A stretch of DNA of 64,000 bases from Jatrophihabitans telluris (GCF_023516435.1 NZ_CP097332.1:3720001-3784000); one strand, 5' to 3'; counted from the first letter of the stretch, positions 22,930-32,638 are shown. Program-made: numbers and translations. Notes: a model not told the origin generated them from the letters alone.

Positions 22930-22985
22930 GGCGGAAACCGGTGACCAGTCCGAACCATCAGGCGCGGACGGGTGACTCAGTGGTC

Positions 22986-23372
22986 TTACTTGACGGTCAC
23001 CTTGGCGCCGGCACCCTCGAGGGCAGCCTTGGCCTTCTCGGCGGCTTCCTTGTTGACCTTCTCCAGGAGCGGCTTCGGGGCACCGTCGACCAGGTCCTTG
23101 GCCTCCTTGAGACCGAGGCTGGTGAGGGTGCGCACCTCCTTGATGACCTGGATCTTCTTGTCGCCGGCCGACTCGAGGATGACGTCGAACTCGTCCTGCT
23201 CGGCCTCGGCCTCAGCCGGGGCAGCAGCGCCCGGAGCGGCAGCGGCAACCGCGACCGGAGCGGCGGCGGTGACGTCGAAGACCTCTTCGAACTGCTTGAC
23301 GAACTCGGACAGCTCCAGGAGGGTGAGCTCCTTGAACGCGTCGATGAGCTCGTCGGTGCTGAGCTTCGCCAT
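22986..23372 (-). CDS. rplL: ribosomal protein L7/L12
   Basis: Stalk protein of the 50S subunit that recruits GTPase translation factors, 128 aa. N-terminal dimerisation part ([20 protein letters not shown]), Ala/Pro hinge (about 35-57) and C-terminal domain ([28 protein letters not shown]). 49 bp behind rplJ, same operon. Confidence 0.98.
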   Translation of the reverse strand: MAKLSTDELIDAFKELTLLELSEFVKQFEEVFDVTAAAPVAVAAAAPGAAAPAEAEAEQDEFDVILESAGDKKIQVIKEVRTLTSLGLKEAKDLVDGAPKPLLEKVNKEAAEKAKAALEGAGAKVTVK

Positions 23373-23421
23373 GATGGCGTCCTTTCTTTCAATCGCCGGA
23401 AAGCCGGCAAAGGTTGGTTAC

Positions 23422-24114
23422 TTACTCCGCCGGCTCGGCGGGAGTTTCTTCAGTGGCGGCTGCGTCAGCAGCCGGTTCCTCGGTAGCTGCGGCCGCTTCG
23501 GCAGCGGGAGCCGCCTCAGCGCCAGCCTCGGCTACAGCAGCGTCAACATCGTCGTCAGCAGCCTCGGCAGGAGCAGCGGCCTCGGCAGCAGGAGCTGCCT
23601 CGCCCGGGGTCTTCTCCTCCAGCGCCTTCGCCAGGCGGGCAACCTGCGACAGCGGGGCCTGGAACAGGCCGGCTGCGCGGGTCGGCAGGGCCTTGAGGGC
23701 ACCGGCAACCTTGGCGAGGAGCACTTCGCGGGACTCGAGGTCGGCGATCTTGTTGACCTCGGCGGCACTCAACGTCTTACCGTCGAGCACACCGCCCTTG
23801 ATGACGAGCAGCGGGTTGGTCTTGGCGAAATCACGCAGGCCCTTGGCGGCCTCGACCGGGTCGCCCTTGACGAACGCGATCGCGGTCGGACCGACCAGCA
23901 GGCTGTCGTCGATGGCGATCCCAGCTTGGCTGGCAGCGCGCCTGGTCAGCGTGTTCTTCAGGACCGCGTAGGTCGTGTCACGACCCAGGTCGCGGCGCAA
24001 CTGGCTGATCTGCTTGACGGTCAGCCCGCGGTACTCGGTGACCACAGCGGCAGAGGATTCGTTGAAATGATCGACGATCTCGGCGACGGCGGTGACCTTC
24101 TCGGTGTTCGGCAT
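23422..24114 (-). CDS. rplJ: ribosomal protein L10 with acidic Ala/Glu tail
   Basis: Anchors L7/L12 to the ribosome; 230 aa from ATG 24114, which has a strong site GGAGGGAC directly upstream. Core is typical ([20 protein letters not shown] ... KGGVLDGK). Usual L10 is about 165-180 aa; here residues 171-230 form an extra Ala/Glu/Pro tail ([15 protein letters not shown] ... EETPAEPAE). Similar tails occur in some actinobacteria. Expression is probably controlled by L10 binding its own leader. Confidence 0.97.
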   Translation of the reverse strand: MPNTEKVTAVAEIVDHFNESSAAVVTEYRGLTVKQISQLRRDLGRDTTYAVLKNTLTRRAASQAGIAIDDSLLVGPTAIAFVKGDPVEAAKGLRDFAKTNPLLVIKGGVLDGKTLSAAEVNKIADLESREVLLAKVAGALKALPTRAAGLFQAPLSQVARLAKALEEKTPGEAAPAAEAAAPAEAADDDVDAAVAEAGAEAAPAAEAAAATEEPAADAAATEETPAEPAE

Positions 24115-24124
24115 GTCCCTCCTC

Positions 24125-24335
24125 TCATGTATCTCGTGCTGAACCACATGAGTACGGGCGCCTGAACTACCCCGCAGAAACCAGAAACGCCCCGAGCGCA
24201 GGGCGCACGGAGCGGAAGATGCCTTCGCATCGGCTTCGTACCAACCTGCGCGGGCCGCTCCGGCGCTCCGGAGCTGTTCGGACGCATGTGCGCATGCGGC
24301 GACCAGCGGTCTTGGATTGGAACAGGTGGATCGTG
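24125..24335 (-). ncRNA. L10 leader (rplJL autoregulation)
   Basis: The minus-strand leader carries CAAGACCGCTGGTCGCC, then GCGCAGGTTGGTACGAAG and TCCGTGCGCCCTGCGC. This order is what I recall for the Streptomyces rplJ leader to which L10/L7-L12 binds. An attenuator-like hairpin follows at its 3' end. The boundaries are approximate. Confidence 0.72.
24180..24206 (-). terminator. attenuator hairpin in the rplJ leader
   Basis: CGCCC/GGGCG stem (24188-24205) followed on the minus strand by TTTCTGGTTTC, about 65 nt before the rplJ start. It fits a transcription attenuator governed by the L10 leader. Confidence 0.55.
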
Positions 24336-24440
24336 CATCAGCGTACGCACCGCGCCCCGGTCCGGCCAAATCGAGCCGCCGGTCGGCCGGCGAACGAACA
24401 AGCCGAACGACAGCCCGAACGAACCGACGAGGCCAGACGC

Positions 24441-26687
24441 TCAGACGGTCAGGTCGGTGAGGTAGGGCAGCGGACTGCCGGCCAGCACGGGCACCGAGGC
24501 CAGACCCGCGCTCAACGCGTAATAGGCACGGATGGGCGTCCAACTGGTACAGCCGGAACCCGCCGGCGCGCAGGCCGCCTGCTCGGTCAGCGGTCCGAGG
24601 AATTCGATCCGGTCGGAAGCGGAGGTCGCCTTGGTGGCGTCGATGTCGACCCACTGGTCGGCCTGCGCCTGTGAGTAGATCTGCGGCAGAGCGAGGATGC
24701 GCGCCGGACTCAGGCCGTGGGCCATGCGGTAGTACTGCTCCTGGGTCCAGGTGTTGGTCGTCGGACCGTTGTTCAGCGGCTCGGCGATGGGCACGGTGCC
24801 ACAACTGCGACCGGTGCTTCCCGCGGCCGTCGGGCAGGCATCGGCCGAACCGAGGAACACGAGTTGGCCGGTGGTCGCGGCGAGATAGCTGCTGATCCAC
24901 GTCTCGACGGCGGCTTCGGTCATCGCGAATCCCGCCTCGATGTCGTTCGCCCCGACGACGGTCAAGCCCGCACCGAGACCGCCGGCGTAGGCAGCCAGCG
25001 GATCGACGACCTGGTCAGCCCAGTCCGTGCCCATCGTCGCGGGGTCGTAGACGCCGGCGCTGCTCGCCGCGATGGCAACCGTGGCACCACCGCCGCCCCC
25101 AGCGCCACCCCCACCATCGTGATACCCGTGCAGGTAGCCCTGCAGCGCGGTGACCAGCTGGGCGTAGGTCAATCGGATAGCGGTCGCGCTCAGGCGCACA
25201 CCCGGGCTCGGCAGTGCCGCGTTGTTCGTCTGGGCCCCGATGTCGAGCACCACCACGTGGTCACCGGACCCGTTGCTCTGCGCATCGGTCTTGCCCTCGG
25301 CGTACATCGTGCCGACGTCGGCCGGCGTGCCGTGGATGTTGCGCACGTATCGGCTGAGGCTGGCGCTGGGCAGGTCGGCGTTGAGGACGTATCCGACGAC
25401 GACGGCGACGACCTGCACCGCCCGGCCCGCGTTGTTGTGGATCGCCACCGCGCCGCCCGAGCCCAGGTTCACCGCGACGAGGTTCGCCGCGGTGGCGCCG
25501 GCGGTGAAGCCGAGATCCGCCTGCCCGGGTCGGGCGCCGAGATACGGGTAGGCGGTGACCGAGCCCGTAACGCCCGGGCTGGCGACGATGATTCGCAGCA
25601 GTACCGCAGACACGCCATGAGCCGGAACCTCGCCGCGGCCGGCCAGCGTAACGGCGACGCCGCCCCTGGCCGGGACCGCGCGGCGAGGCGCCCCGATCCC
25701 GCTGCGGGTGTCGAGCACCGTGACCGGTGGGACCGAGCCGAACGCGCCGGTGGTGTCAGGCACGCCGCTGTGCACGAAGCCGACCACGTCGGCCACCACC
25801 CGGACCGCGTGAGCGGCCCGATTGGCCAGCGCGAGCCGGCCATCGCTGCTCAAGGACGCGAGCACGAGGCTGCTGGTGGTGCGACCGGCGCTGAAGTAGA
25901 CGTCGGACAAGGCCGGTCGCCCGGTGCCGGAGGCATAGGTGACGAGCGAGCCCGCGGCCTTGGGCGCGATGACCTTCAGGTTCACCAGGACCGCCGAGAC
26001 CCCGCTGGCCGGGACCCCGCCGCGACCGAGCGGGCTGTAGTTGATCGCACCGCCGGCGGGGAGGGGCTTGCGCACACCGCCGGCGCCGGTCTGGGTGTCG
26101 AGGATGCGGGCGGGGGTGCCCAGCACGGTCAAGGAGCCGGCTGCGGTTGCGGGCCCGCCGCTGACGTAGCCCAGGGCGAAAACGACCAGGCGGACCTTCT
26201 TCGGTCCGTTGTTGCCCAACCGAAGCGTCCCGGCGGAGCTCAACCGGACCATTGCCGACGTGGTCACCGAGCGTCCGGTGGCGTAGGTCAACGCGCTGGT
26301 GCCGTTGGACGTACCGCCCGACGTGGCGGTGATCGAACCGTCGGCAGCCGGCGTGAGGACCTCGAGTTCGAGTAGGACGCCGGCGGAGGAGGACGGAACT
26401 CCCGCTGAGGTGACCGACACGGTACGGCCGGCGCCCGCGGCCAGACCTGCCGTGCCGGTATCGAGCACGCGCCGGGGTGTACTCAGCGCTCGGTACATGC
26501 CCGCCGGGGTTCCGCCGTCGGCCGAAGCATGCACGACCGCGGTGCGGGCGTCGAAGGATCGGCCCTGCGGGGAACTCGGATCCGCGACCGCGGCGGGGGC
26601 GCCGAGGCTCGCCACGACCGCAACCGCGGTGATGCCGGCCAGCGCTGCGGCCGCGCTCACCAGCACCGATCGGCCGGTTCGGTACAT
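24441..26687 (-). CDS. secreted protein with three LDT-type beta modules
   Basis: Secreted protein of 748 aa from ATG 26687 (GGAG 8 nt upstream). Signal peptide about 1-35 ending APAAVA. Then three homologous modules of about 120 aa, each opening with VLDTGT (74-79), ILDTQT (195-200) or VLDTRS (324-329) and ending in a strand VVxxVxGYV; modules 2 and 3 share GRGxVPAxGVSAVL. After a linker the C-terminal region (about 475-748) contains [12 protein letters not shown], a Gly-rich stretch ([13 protein letters not shown]) and [13 protein letters not shown], with Cys pairs. The end part may be an enzyme-like barrel, but I cannot name a family. It is 67 bp behind the CHAT gene and could be read with it. 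Confidence 0.75.
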   Translation of the reverse strand: MYRTGRSVLVSAAAALAGITAVAVVASLGAPAAVADPSSPQGRSFDARTAVVHASADGGTPAGMYRALSTPRRVLDTGTAGLAAGAGRTVSVTSAGVPSSSAGVLLELEVLTPAADGSITATSGGTSNGTSALTYATGRSVTTSAMVRLSSAGTLRLGNNGPKKVRLVVFALGYVSGGPATAAGSLTVLGTPARILDTQTGAGGVRKPLPAGGAINYSPLGRGGVPASGVSAVLVNLKVIAPKAAGSLVTYASGTGRPALSDVYFSAGRTTSSLVLASLSSDGRLALANRAAHAVRVVADVVGFVHSGVPDTTGAFGSVPPVTVLDTRSGIGAPRRAVPARGGVAVTLAGRGEVPAHGVSAVLLRIIVASPGVTGSVTAYPYLGARPGQADLGFTAGATAANLVAVNLGSGGAVAIHNNAGRAVQVVAVVVGYVLNADLPSASLSRYVRNIHGTPADVGTMYAEGKTDAQSNGSGDHVVVLDIGAQTNNAALPSPGVRLSATAIRLTYAQLVTALQGYLHGYHDGGGGAGGGGGATVAIAASSAGVYDPATMGTDWADQVVDPLAAYAGGLGAGLTVVGANDIEAGFAMTEAAVETWISSYLAATTGQLVFLGSADACPTAAGSTGRSCGTVPIAEPLNNGPTTNTWTQEQYYRMAHGLSPARILALPQIYSQAQADQWVDIDATKATSASDRIEFLGPLTEQAACAPAGSGCTSWTPIRAYYALSAGLASVPVLAGSPLPYLTDLTV

Positions 26688-26754
26688 GGGTGCTCCATTC
26701 GGACGAACCGTGGCAACGTAACCCGGCACCGTCACTGTCGGCCAGTGTCGGCGA

Positions 26755-29385
26755 TTAGGCAAGCGCTGTGGGTACCCGCCAGCTGGCGCCGAAGTTGACG
26801 AAGGGGGCGGGCAGGTCGCGGGCCGCCTCGATGGCGTCGGCCAGCGCCCGGGCCGAGCTTGCCCCACCAGCCAGGTCGCGGTGATATCGACCCATGACCT
26901 GGGCCGAAATCTCGTCGTGGACGCGCGCCACCCCTGAGACGACCGCGTGTGAGCCCAGATGCAGCAGGACGCTGGTCAGGCCGAGCGCCTCGTCGCCGGG
27001 TCGGATCGTGGCCTGGCCGAGCTCGCACGCCGAGAGCACGACGTGTTCGGGGGCGCGGGCGGCGCCGTCGAATTCGTAGGCGAAGACTGGGCCGTCCGAC
27101 AGCCGAAGCGAGGAGAACAACGGGTTCTCGGCCTGGTGCTGGCCGTGCGCGGCGACGTGGACGACCGAGCAGTCGCGCATGGCCGACAACAGTTGCTGAC
27201 GTCCGGCCGTCCCGCCCTCGAACAGACTGGCGCCCGGCCACTGCCGCCCGATCAGTGCCGCCTCCGCGCCGGCGTGGGCGAGGTCCGGGCCGGCCAGCAC
27301 AGCGACCCCGACGAGCGGCTGGCTGTCCGCGATCTGGGCGCTGTACCAGGCCGTTGCCGACGGTGCGACCGTGACCGGCCGTCCTCGCAGGGATGGCAGC
27401 AGCCCCCACGCCACCGTGCCGAGCGGGCCGGTAGGAACGATCACCAGCTGGTCGGTGCCCGGATCCAGTGGGCGGATCAGCTCGGAATCGAGCCACGTGA
27501 GGCTGCGAGTCACCGAGGCGCGCACCGCTGCGCGCAGCGAAGCTGGGACGTGACCGTTGGCCAGCACGTCCAGATCGGCGCGGCATCGTCGGATCGCCTC
27601 CGCTACGGCGCCGGACTCGGCCAGCGGCACCACTCGGGAGCCGCCGCCGGGAATCAGGACCGCCGCATGCAGCCGGCCCGCCGATTCGACGAAGCAGATC
27701 AGCGCGGCACCGGCGGCGTCCAGACCGACCAGCAGCTCGGGGGTTGCGGTCACGGCGCTGGCCTGACCAGCACCCGTAGCCTGCCAAGCCCTGGATCGCA
27801 GGCTCTGCTGCAGCTCGTCGATCCGGCGCCGCTGGTCCCCGGCCCGCTCGCGCGCCAGCGGATCGGACTCGATGGTCCGCAGCTCCTCGGTCGCCTGGCG
27901 CAGTTCAGCGAGCAGGTCGGCGGTGAGCTCGTCGGCCGGGGCGGTGACCGCCGGGAGCCGGGCCGAGATCGCGCGACCCCGCTCCGCGGCGGCAAGCACG
28001 GCTGCGGGGCGACCGTCGGAAACGGCCAATCGCAGGTCGAGCTCGACCAACTGGCGCCCGTGTACCGCACTGGCGGTTTGCAGGTCGAGACTGCCGAACT
28101 GGGCGCGATGCCGGGTCAGCTCGGCCAGTCCGGTCCGGATCTCACGTCCGGCCCCGGCCCGATCGCCGCCGGCCAGCTGGGTGCGCGCCCGCACCAGTCG
28201 AGTGTGCAGCCGCGCCGACATGGCGTCAGATGCCCGGATCGGGCCGGCCTCGGTGGCGGCGTGGTGGGCCTGCTCCAATCGCCCGGCGGCCAGCAGGGCC
28301 TCGGCCGCCACCAGCTGCGCGGTGCGCGCCCGGGTCGGAAGGCCCTCGGCCCGGAACTCCTCGGCGAGCCGCAGCGCCGGCGGGGCCAGCCGGCTGCCGG
28401 GACGTCCGGCCGCCAGATCGGCCTGCAACAGCACCAACTCGGCGTCTCGGCGCCACCGGTCGTTGCGCCGTCGACGGAAGCGATCGCGGGCACTGGCGGC
28501 GAGTCGGCGGGCGGCGGAGATCTCCCCGTCCAGCAAGGCACATTCGGCCCGCGCGAGTTCCACCTCCGCTACTGCGGAGGACAGCCGGTCCGCCGCGAAC
28601 AGGGTGCCGGCTTCGCGCAGCGCGTCATCGGCCTCCCGGTGCAAGCCCGCCTCGATGAGCACCCGCGCCTGGTCCAGCAGGATGACGGCACGCGAGACGT
28701 CGGCGTCGAGAGCGATGACCTCGTCGATGATCCGCAGCGCCAGGGCGAGGTTGCCGGCCAGGAACTCCAGATAGCCCAGGTTGTGCCGAGTCATGGCCAG
28801 GTCGGGCAGCCGTTTCAGCCGTCCGGCGATCTCGCTCGCTCGCTCGAAATCACCACGCGCGGACCTCAGCCGACCGGCGAACAGATGCGCCGTGCCCCGG
28901 TTGAGCAGGATCGAATGAGCCTGGTCGTCATCGGCGTGCGCGATGAGGTCGACGGCTCGATCGAGTTCGACCATTCCGACCTGTAGGTTTCCGCCGCGCA
29001 CGTGCATGTACCCGCGTTGCATGTGCACCAGGACGCGCACCTGCGGCAGCTCCCACTCCCCCAGCGCCCGCTCCGCCTCGGCCAGGGCATCGAGGCCGGC
29101 CTGCAGGCCCTGCAGCTCACTCTCGGCCGTCGCCACCGAGATCCAGATCCGGGCGGCCAGCTCACCGACGTCTTCGCCCGCACCGGAGTCCCGGACGGCG
29201 GCCAGCGCGGCGATCGCGGTGCGCAGCGATCGTCGCGCTCGCATCGGGTGACCGGCGTTGTTGTCCTCCACGCCGCGGGCGTGCAGCGATCGCGCACGCG
29301 ACAACGCACGCTCGGTTGCGCCCGAGCCGGACGGTTGCGGTCCCGGCCGAACCGTCCCTGTTGCCTCACCCCGCTGAGCCACCAA
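26755..29385 (-). CDS. TPR-CHAT caspase-like protease
   Basis: Protein of up to 876 aa. Residues about 25-540 are almost wholly helical and TPR-like (for example ILLNRGTAHLFAGRLRSARGDFERASEIAG). The C-terminal CHAT domain (about 545-876) carries the caspase-type dyad: His747 in VVHVAAHGQH and Cys787 in HVVLSACELG, plus the typical GLTSVLLHLGSHAVVSGVARVHD. CHAT proteases are cysteine peptidases; the TPR part normally binds a partner. No signal peptide, so cytoplasmic. It follows the S8 protease gene by 31 bp and would be in one operon with the sigma factor. Start is TTG 29385 or GTG 29382; neither has a good ribosome binding site. Confidence 0.9.
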   Translation of the reverse strand: MVAQRGEATGTVRPGPQPSGSGATERALSRARSLHARGVEDNNAGHPMRARRSLRTAIAALAAVRDSGAGEDVGELAARIWISVATAESELQGLQAGLDALAEAERALGEWELPQVRVLVHMQRGYMHVRGGNLQVGMVELDRAVDLIAHADDDQAHSILLNRGTAHLFAGRLRSARGDFERASEIAGRLKRLPDLAMTRHNLGYLEFLAGNLALALRIIDEVIALDADVSRAVILLDQARVLIEAGLHREADDALREAGTLFAADRLSSAVAEVELARAECALLDGEISAARRLAASARDRFRRRRNDRWRRDAELVLLQADLAAGRPGSRLAPPALRLAEEFRAEGLPTRARTAQLVAAEALLAAGRLEQAHHAATEAGPIRASDAMSARLHTRLVRARTQLAGGDRAGAGREIRTGLAELTRHRAQFGSLDLQTASAVHGRQLVELDLRLAVSDGRPAAVLAAAERGRAISARLPAVTAPADELTADLLAELRQATEELRTIESDPLARERAGDQRRRIDELQQSLRSRAWQATGAGQASAVTATPELLVGLDAAGAALICFVESAGRLHAAVLIPGGGSRVVPLAESGAVAEAIRRCRADLDVLANGHVPASLRAAVRASVTRSLTWLDSELIRPLDPGTDQLVIVPTGPLGTVAWGLLPSLRGRPVTVAPSATAWYSAQIADSQPLVGVAVLAGPDLAHAGAEAALIGRQWPGASLFEGGTAGRQQLLSAMRDCSVVHVAAHGQHQAENPLFSSLRLSDGPVFAYEFDGAARAPEHVVLSACELGQATIRPGDEALGLTSVLLHLGSHAVVSGVARVHDEISAQVMGRYHRDLAGGASSARALADAIEAARDLPAPFVNFGASWRVPTALA

Positions 29386-29416
29386 CGGATCATGTCACCG
29401 CAGCAACGCCCTGTCG

Positions 29417-31054
29417 TTACGGCCGCTTCAGCCGGCTGACCTTCTCGACCGCGTGCCAGGCCCGGTCCACGGCCGCCGAAGAGGCCAGTTGATCCATACC
29501 GCCGTGGCGCCAGAGGTCCTCCGCGATCTGAGCCGCCACGATCGGTGCGGAGAACGACGTGCCGCTCCAGGTGCCGAAACCACCGTGGAAGTCGTCGGGA
29601 TCGATCGTCGCCCGCTCGCCGTCACCCTCGACGTAGAACTCCGCGAGTGGCTGCAACGAACCGTCGAAGGTCGTCGGCAGGGTGCTCACCAACGCCGCGC
29701 CCTGCCGGTGCGTGATCACCCAGTCGCCGGCGTTGCTGAACAGGGCGATGGTCTCGAGGTTGGGGTTGAGCGCTCCGACGCTGACCAACGGGATCGCGTC
29801 GTGCCCCAGCGGGACCAGGCCTTCGTCATGCGGCGCGAAGCCGGCCGGGTACATGTGGCGGCTCGTCGAGTCGTTGCCGGCCGCGGCTACCACCGCAACC
29901 CCGCGTCGTCCGAATTCGCACAACGGTTCGAGCAGCAACTGGTCGTAGGCCACGTCGGCCGGCAGTTCGTGGTAGTAGCCCAGCGACAGTGACACCACGT
30001 CGACAATCCACTCCGGCCGGTTCAGCGCCTGGCCGAGCGCGTGGCGCAGCAACAGCCGGTTGAGCGCGACGAGGAAATCCCCTTCGGGCACGACGCCGTC
30101 GCTGTGCATGACCCTGATGGCGAGGATGTCAGCGTTCGGGCACAGCTGCCGGATCAGTCCGGCGATGAAGGTCCCGTGGCCCGCGTCGGAGTCCAGGGTG
30201 CCCTCCAGTGGGTCATCCAGCGCGCCGCCCTGCTCGGGATCGGTGGCCGCGTCGTGGAAACCGATCTCGAGTGCGCCGACGGTCAGATTGCGTTTGACGA
30301 CCGGCGACCGGAGCCACGGGTGACGTCCGACCCCCGTGTCGAGGACGGCCACCACCGGGCGTCGCCCGCGCGTCCTGGCTTCGGATTCATCAGCACGCAC
30401 CGGGGCGAGGCCCGCCCAGGTCACCGGAGTCCGCCCGCCGAAACCGGGATCGCCGTACTGCGAACTGGCACTGCCGCCCTTCATGAACGGACCGCCCTTC
30501 ATGAACGGACCGCCCTTCATGAACGGACCGCCCTTCATGAACGGCGAGCCGCCGATGTCCACGCTGGTCGCGGTCAGCAGGTGTTCCAGGCTCACCCGGT
30601 TGGCCAGCTCCGTGCCGGGCCCGACGATGGAGCGGTAGACCTGCAGCACGGCCCAGGCATCGGCCGGCGGGATCGGCTCGGTGGTGTCGGGCTCGAGCCG
30701 CACCCGGATGTTCAGGACCCGGATCGCCAGCTCGGTCAGGTCCGCCTCCTGCGCGAGCGCACGGATCTCGGGATCGTCCCCGTCAGGCACGACCTTGAGC
30801 TTGAACCGCGCCGCGGCGGCGTCGAGGGCCTGCCGGACCTGCGGGTCGTCGCCGTCGCGCACCAGCAGCTTGTTGGCCACGTACACCGTCGGACGAACCG
30901 TCTGCCCGGGCAGTGTCAGGGCCCCGGCGGGGTCGAGCGTCCGTGCGCCGTGGTTGTTGATCACGTAGTCCGGCGGCGAGAGGTTGGGTTCGTGGCGACG
31001 ACTCGGGGTGGGCTGCGGCGGGGTATCGCCGGGCGGGCGCTCGTTCGAAGTCAT
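29417..31054 (-). CDS. cytoplasmic subtilisin-like (S8) protease with PFMKGG repeats
   Basis: Serine protease of 545 aa without a signal peptide. Residues 1-165 form an unknown N-terminal domain. Residues 171-194 are four exact PFMKGG repeats. The S8 catalytic domain covers about 230-540 with Asp239 (VAVLDTGVG), His293 (AGHGTFIAGLI), oxyanion Asn394 (AAAGNDS) and Ser500 (SGTSFSAPIVAA). All catalytic residues are present, so it should be active. The repeat lies exactly between the two domains, where a propeptide would be cut. Its neighbours are a CHAT protease (downstream) and a small protein plus sigma factor (upstream). Confidence 0.93.
   Translation of the reverse strand: MTSNERPPGDTPPQPTPSRRHEPNLSPPDYVINNHGARTLDPAGALTLPGQTVRPTVYVANKLLVRDGDDPQVRQALDAAAARFKLKVVPDGDDPEIRALAQEADLTELAIRVLNIRVRLEPDTTEPIPPADAWAVLQVYRSIVGPGTELANRVSLEHLLTATSVDIGGSPFMKGGPFMKGGPFMKGGPFMKGGSASSQYGDPGFGGRTPVTWAGLAPVRADESEARTRGRRPVVAVLDTGVGRHPWLRSPVVKRNLTVGALEIGFHDAATDPEQGGALDDPLEGTLDSDAGHGTFIAGLIRQLCPNADILAIRVMHSDGVVPEGDFLVALNRLLLRHALGQALNRPEWIVDVVSLSLGYYHELPADVAYDQLLLEPLCEFGRRGVAVVAAAGNDSTSRHMYPAGFAPHDEGLVPLGHDAIPLVSVGALNPNLETIALFSNAGDWVITHRQGAALVSTLPTTFDGSLQPLAEFYVEGDGERATIDPDDFHGGFGTWSGTSFSAPIVAAQIAEDLWRHGGMDQLASSAAVDRAWHAVEKVSRLKRP
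30473..30544. repeat. 18 bp tandem repeat, four units, in the S8 gene
   Basis: Four nearly identical 18 bp units (GGACCGCCCTTCATGAAC on the plus strand) encode PFMKGG four times. Near-identity at the DNA level suggests recent expansion or slippage. Confidence 0.93.
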
Positions 31055-31147
31055 GGCTCCATCTCAGGGTGTGAGAACGCGAATAGCCTTCGGGCTCAGG
31101 GTGTGCTGCCCACGGCGTCGGGCTTGGGCACGCGCAGTCCGCACGGC

Positions 31148-31654
31148 TTACAACTCCACGGCGGGCGTGATCACGGGCGGCCGGTTCTCCCCCGCAAGTT
31201 GAACCACGAAGCGCGTCAGGCCGTGCGCAACCTCCTCGAAGACGAACCGGCCGTCCTCGTCGGCATCGGCACTCATGGTCGTCTCGACCTGGCGCAGTTC
31301 CACTCGCACACCGGCGCCCGGAGCACACCATCCGTCGATGCGGACCCGGTCCGGCCCGGCCGGACTGATGCTGACCATCGTGGTCAGGCTGTCGCTGGTG
31401 AACGTGAGGGTCTTGACTTCGCTCGTCTCGGCGCCGCGGGCGGCCATCGCCTCCAGTGGCAGGGCGACCAGCTCGGCCAGCTCGGCGTTGAGGGCGTCGA
31501 GGCTGATGGCAAAGCTCAGACGGTCGACCAGGTCGGCGGGTACCGGATCGATCGCGTCGTACAGACTCGAGAGCTGCGTCATGATCAAATCGTCGGTGGG
31601 GTCAAGGGCTTCGCCGGCAAGAGTTTCCCAGTCCGTGGGGTTCGGCGTGTTCAT
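31148..31654 (-). CDS. unknown protein with a C-terminal beta-sandwich-like part
   Basis: 168 aa from ATG 31654, which overlaps the sigma-factor stop as ATGA; the pair is translationally coupled. N-terminal half acidic and helical (TDDLIMTQLSSLYDAIDPVPADLVDRLSFAISLDALNAELAELV). C-terminal half beta-rich (VSISPAGPDRVRIDGWCAPGAGVRVELRQVE ... DEDGRFVFEEVAHGLTRFVVQLAG), like carboxypeptidase-regulatory or Ig-type folds. The position right behind a sigma gene is that of an anti-sigma factor, but there is no zinc motif and no membrane helix, so that role is unproven. It could be a sensor or protease substrate. Confidence 0.75.
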   Translation of the reverse strand: MNTPNPTDWETLAGEALDPTDDLIMTQLSSLYDAIDPVPADLVDRLSFAISLDALNAELAELVALPLEAMAARGAETSEVKTLTFTSDSLTTMVSISPAGPDRVRIDGWCAPGAGVRVELRQVETTMSADADEDGRFVFEEVAHGLTRFVVQLAGENRPPVITPAVEL

Positions 31655-32238
31655 CGAGGCTCCCATCGAGCGTCAGTGGTCAGTGAGGCACGCAGCTTGG
31701 CCAGGCAACGCCCACGAGTCGGCCCGATCGAACCGACCGGCATCGCGAGCGAACGAGCCAGTTCCGCGTAGTCCGGGCGGTCTGCGAACGCGATGACCCG
31801 CAGCAACTCCCGGCACCGGTCCGGCAGTGCCGAGACGTGCTGCCAGAGCAGCTTCTCGGAGTCACTGCGCAGCGCCAGCGCTTCCGGCGATTCCTCCGCA
31901 CTCACGAAGTCCTCGTCGACCAGCTCGGTCGGGGTCTGCCGTGACTGTCCCCGCGACACTCGCCACGCCTCGCGACGCGCGGTGACAATCAGCCACTGCA
32001 GAACCGATCTCGGATCGGCGATCTTGTCGGCACTTCGCACCAACGCCAACCAGGTCGTCTGCAAGACGTCCTCGGTGGTGGTGGCGTCCAGCCGCTGAGC
32101 CCGGACGGTGTGCCAGAGAATCGGCGTCAGCATCTCGACCAGGGACGCCATCGCCCCCGCGTTCCCGTCCCGGTACGCCGCGAAGGCGTCACCGGCCCGG
32201 CAAGCCAATGTCGAGTGTTCTGCTTCAGCGTTGACCAT
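31651..32238 (-). CDS. ECF-like RNA polymerase sigma factor
   Basis: Sigma-70 family protein, 195 aa from ATG 32238 (a TTG at 32310 would add 24 residues). Region 2 about 25-98 (AMASLVEMLTPILWHTVRAQRLDATTTEDVLQTTWLALV), region 4 about 130-186 (LPDRCRELLRVIAFADRPDYAELARSLAMPVGSIGPTRGRCLAKL). First gene of the operon with the small protein, S8 and CHAT proteases, so it may drive its own cluster. No recognisable anti-sigma factor is adjacent. Confidence 0.9.
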   Translation of the reverse strand: MVNAEAEHSTLACRAGDAFAAYRDGNAGAMASLVEMLTPILWHTVRAQRLDATTTEDVLQTTWLALVRSADKIADPRSVLQWLIVTARREAWRVSRGQSRQTPTELVDEDFVSAEESPEALALRSDSEKLLWQHVSALPDRCRELLRVIAFADRPDYAELARSLAMPVGSIGPTRGRCLAKLRASLTTDARWEPR

Positions 32239-32638
32239 CGTCTGACCATTCCGTCTGTTCGGAACCCCGACCCCGACCGGTGTCAACCGCCCAGGGAACA
32301 GCTGTGACAAGACTGTCTCCCAACCTCGCTTACGAACACAAGGAGAAATGGGGGACGCTTCTGATACCTCGGGCGGGTGAGACGAATCTCGCGAAGAACG
32401 CCCCGTTTGTCGGGGACGGTGATCGCGGTCGGTGCCCCGGCGAACGAATGTCGGGACGGCGGTATCAGGGGCGGCCGGAGGCCCTCCTGATCAGCGTGTT
32501 GGACGAACCGGCGTGGTGATGGGCCACTGGGTCGGGCGTAGCAGCGTGTGGTTCGGTGGCCGGGTCCGTCCCGGAGGCCGTTGGATCGATCTCGGGGGAA
32601 TCGACACGCCACCGCTGGCCTGACTCACGTCCGGATAC
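32239..32638. other. intergenic region upstream of the sigma factor
   Basis: 400 bp without a gene I can support. It should contain the sigma-operon promoter. A small hairpin CCCCG-TTTGT-CGGGG lies at 32401-32415. AAGGAGAAATGGGGG occurs at 32340 on the plus strand, but the short frame behind it has no protein character. Confidence 0.4.

Noticed and set aside
26949-28986. Long plus-strand frames opposite the CHAT gene
   Set aside because: The minus-strand frame has the CHAT catalytic motifs; the plus frames are low-complexity shadows.
30473-30544. PFMKGG repeats as a RiPP precursor core
   Set aside because: They are internal to a complete protease and no RiPP-modifying enzyme is nearby.
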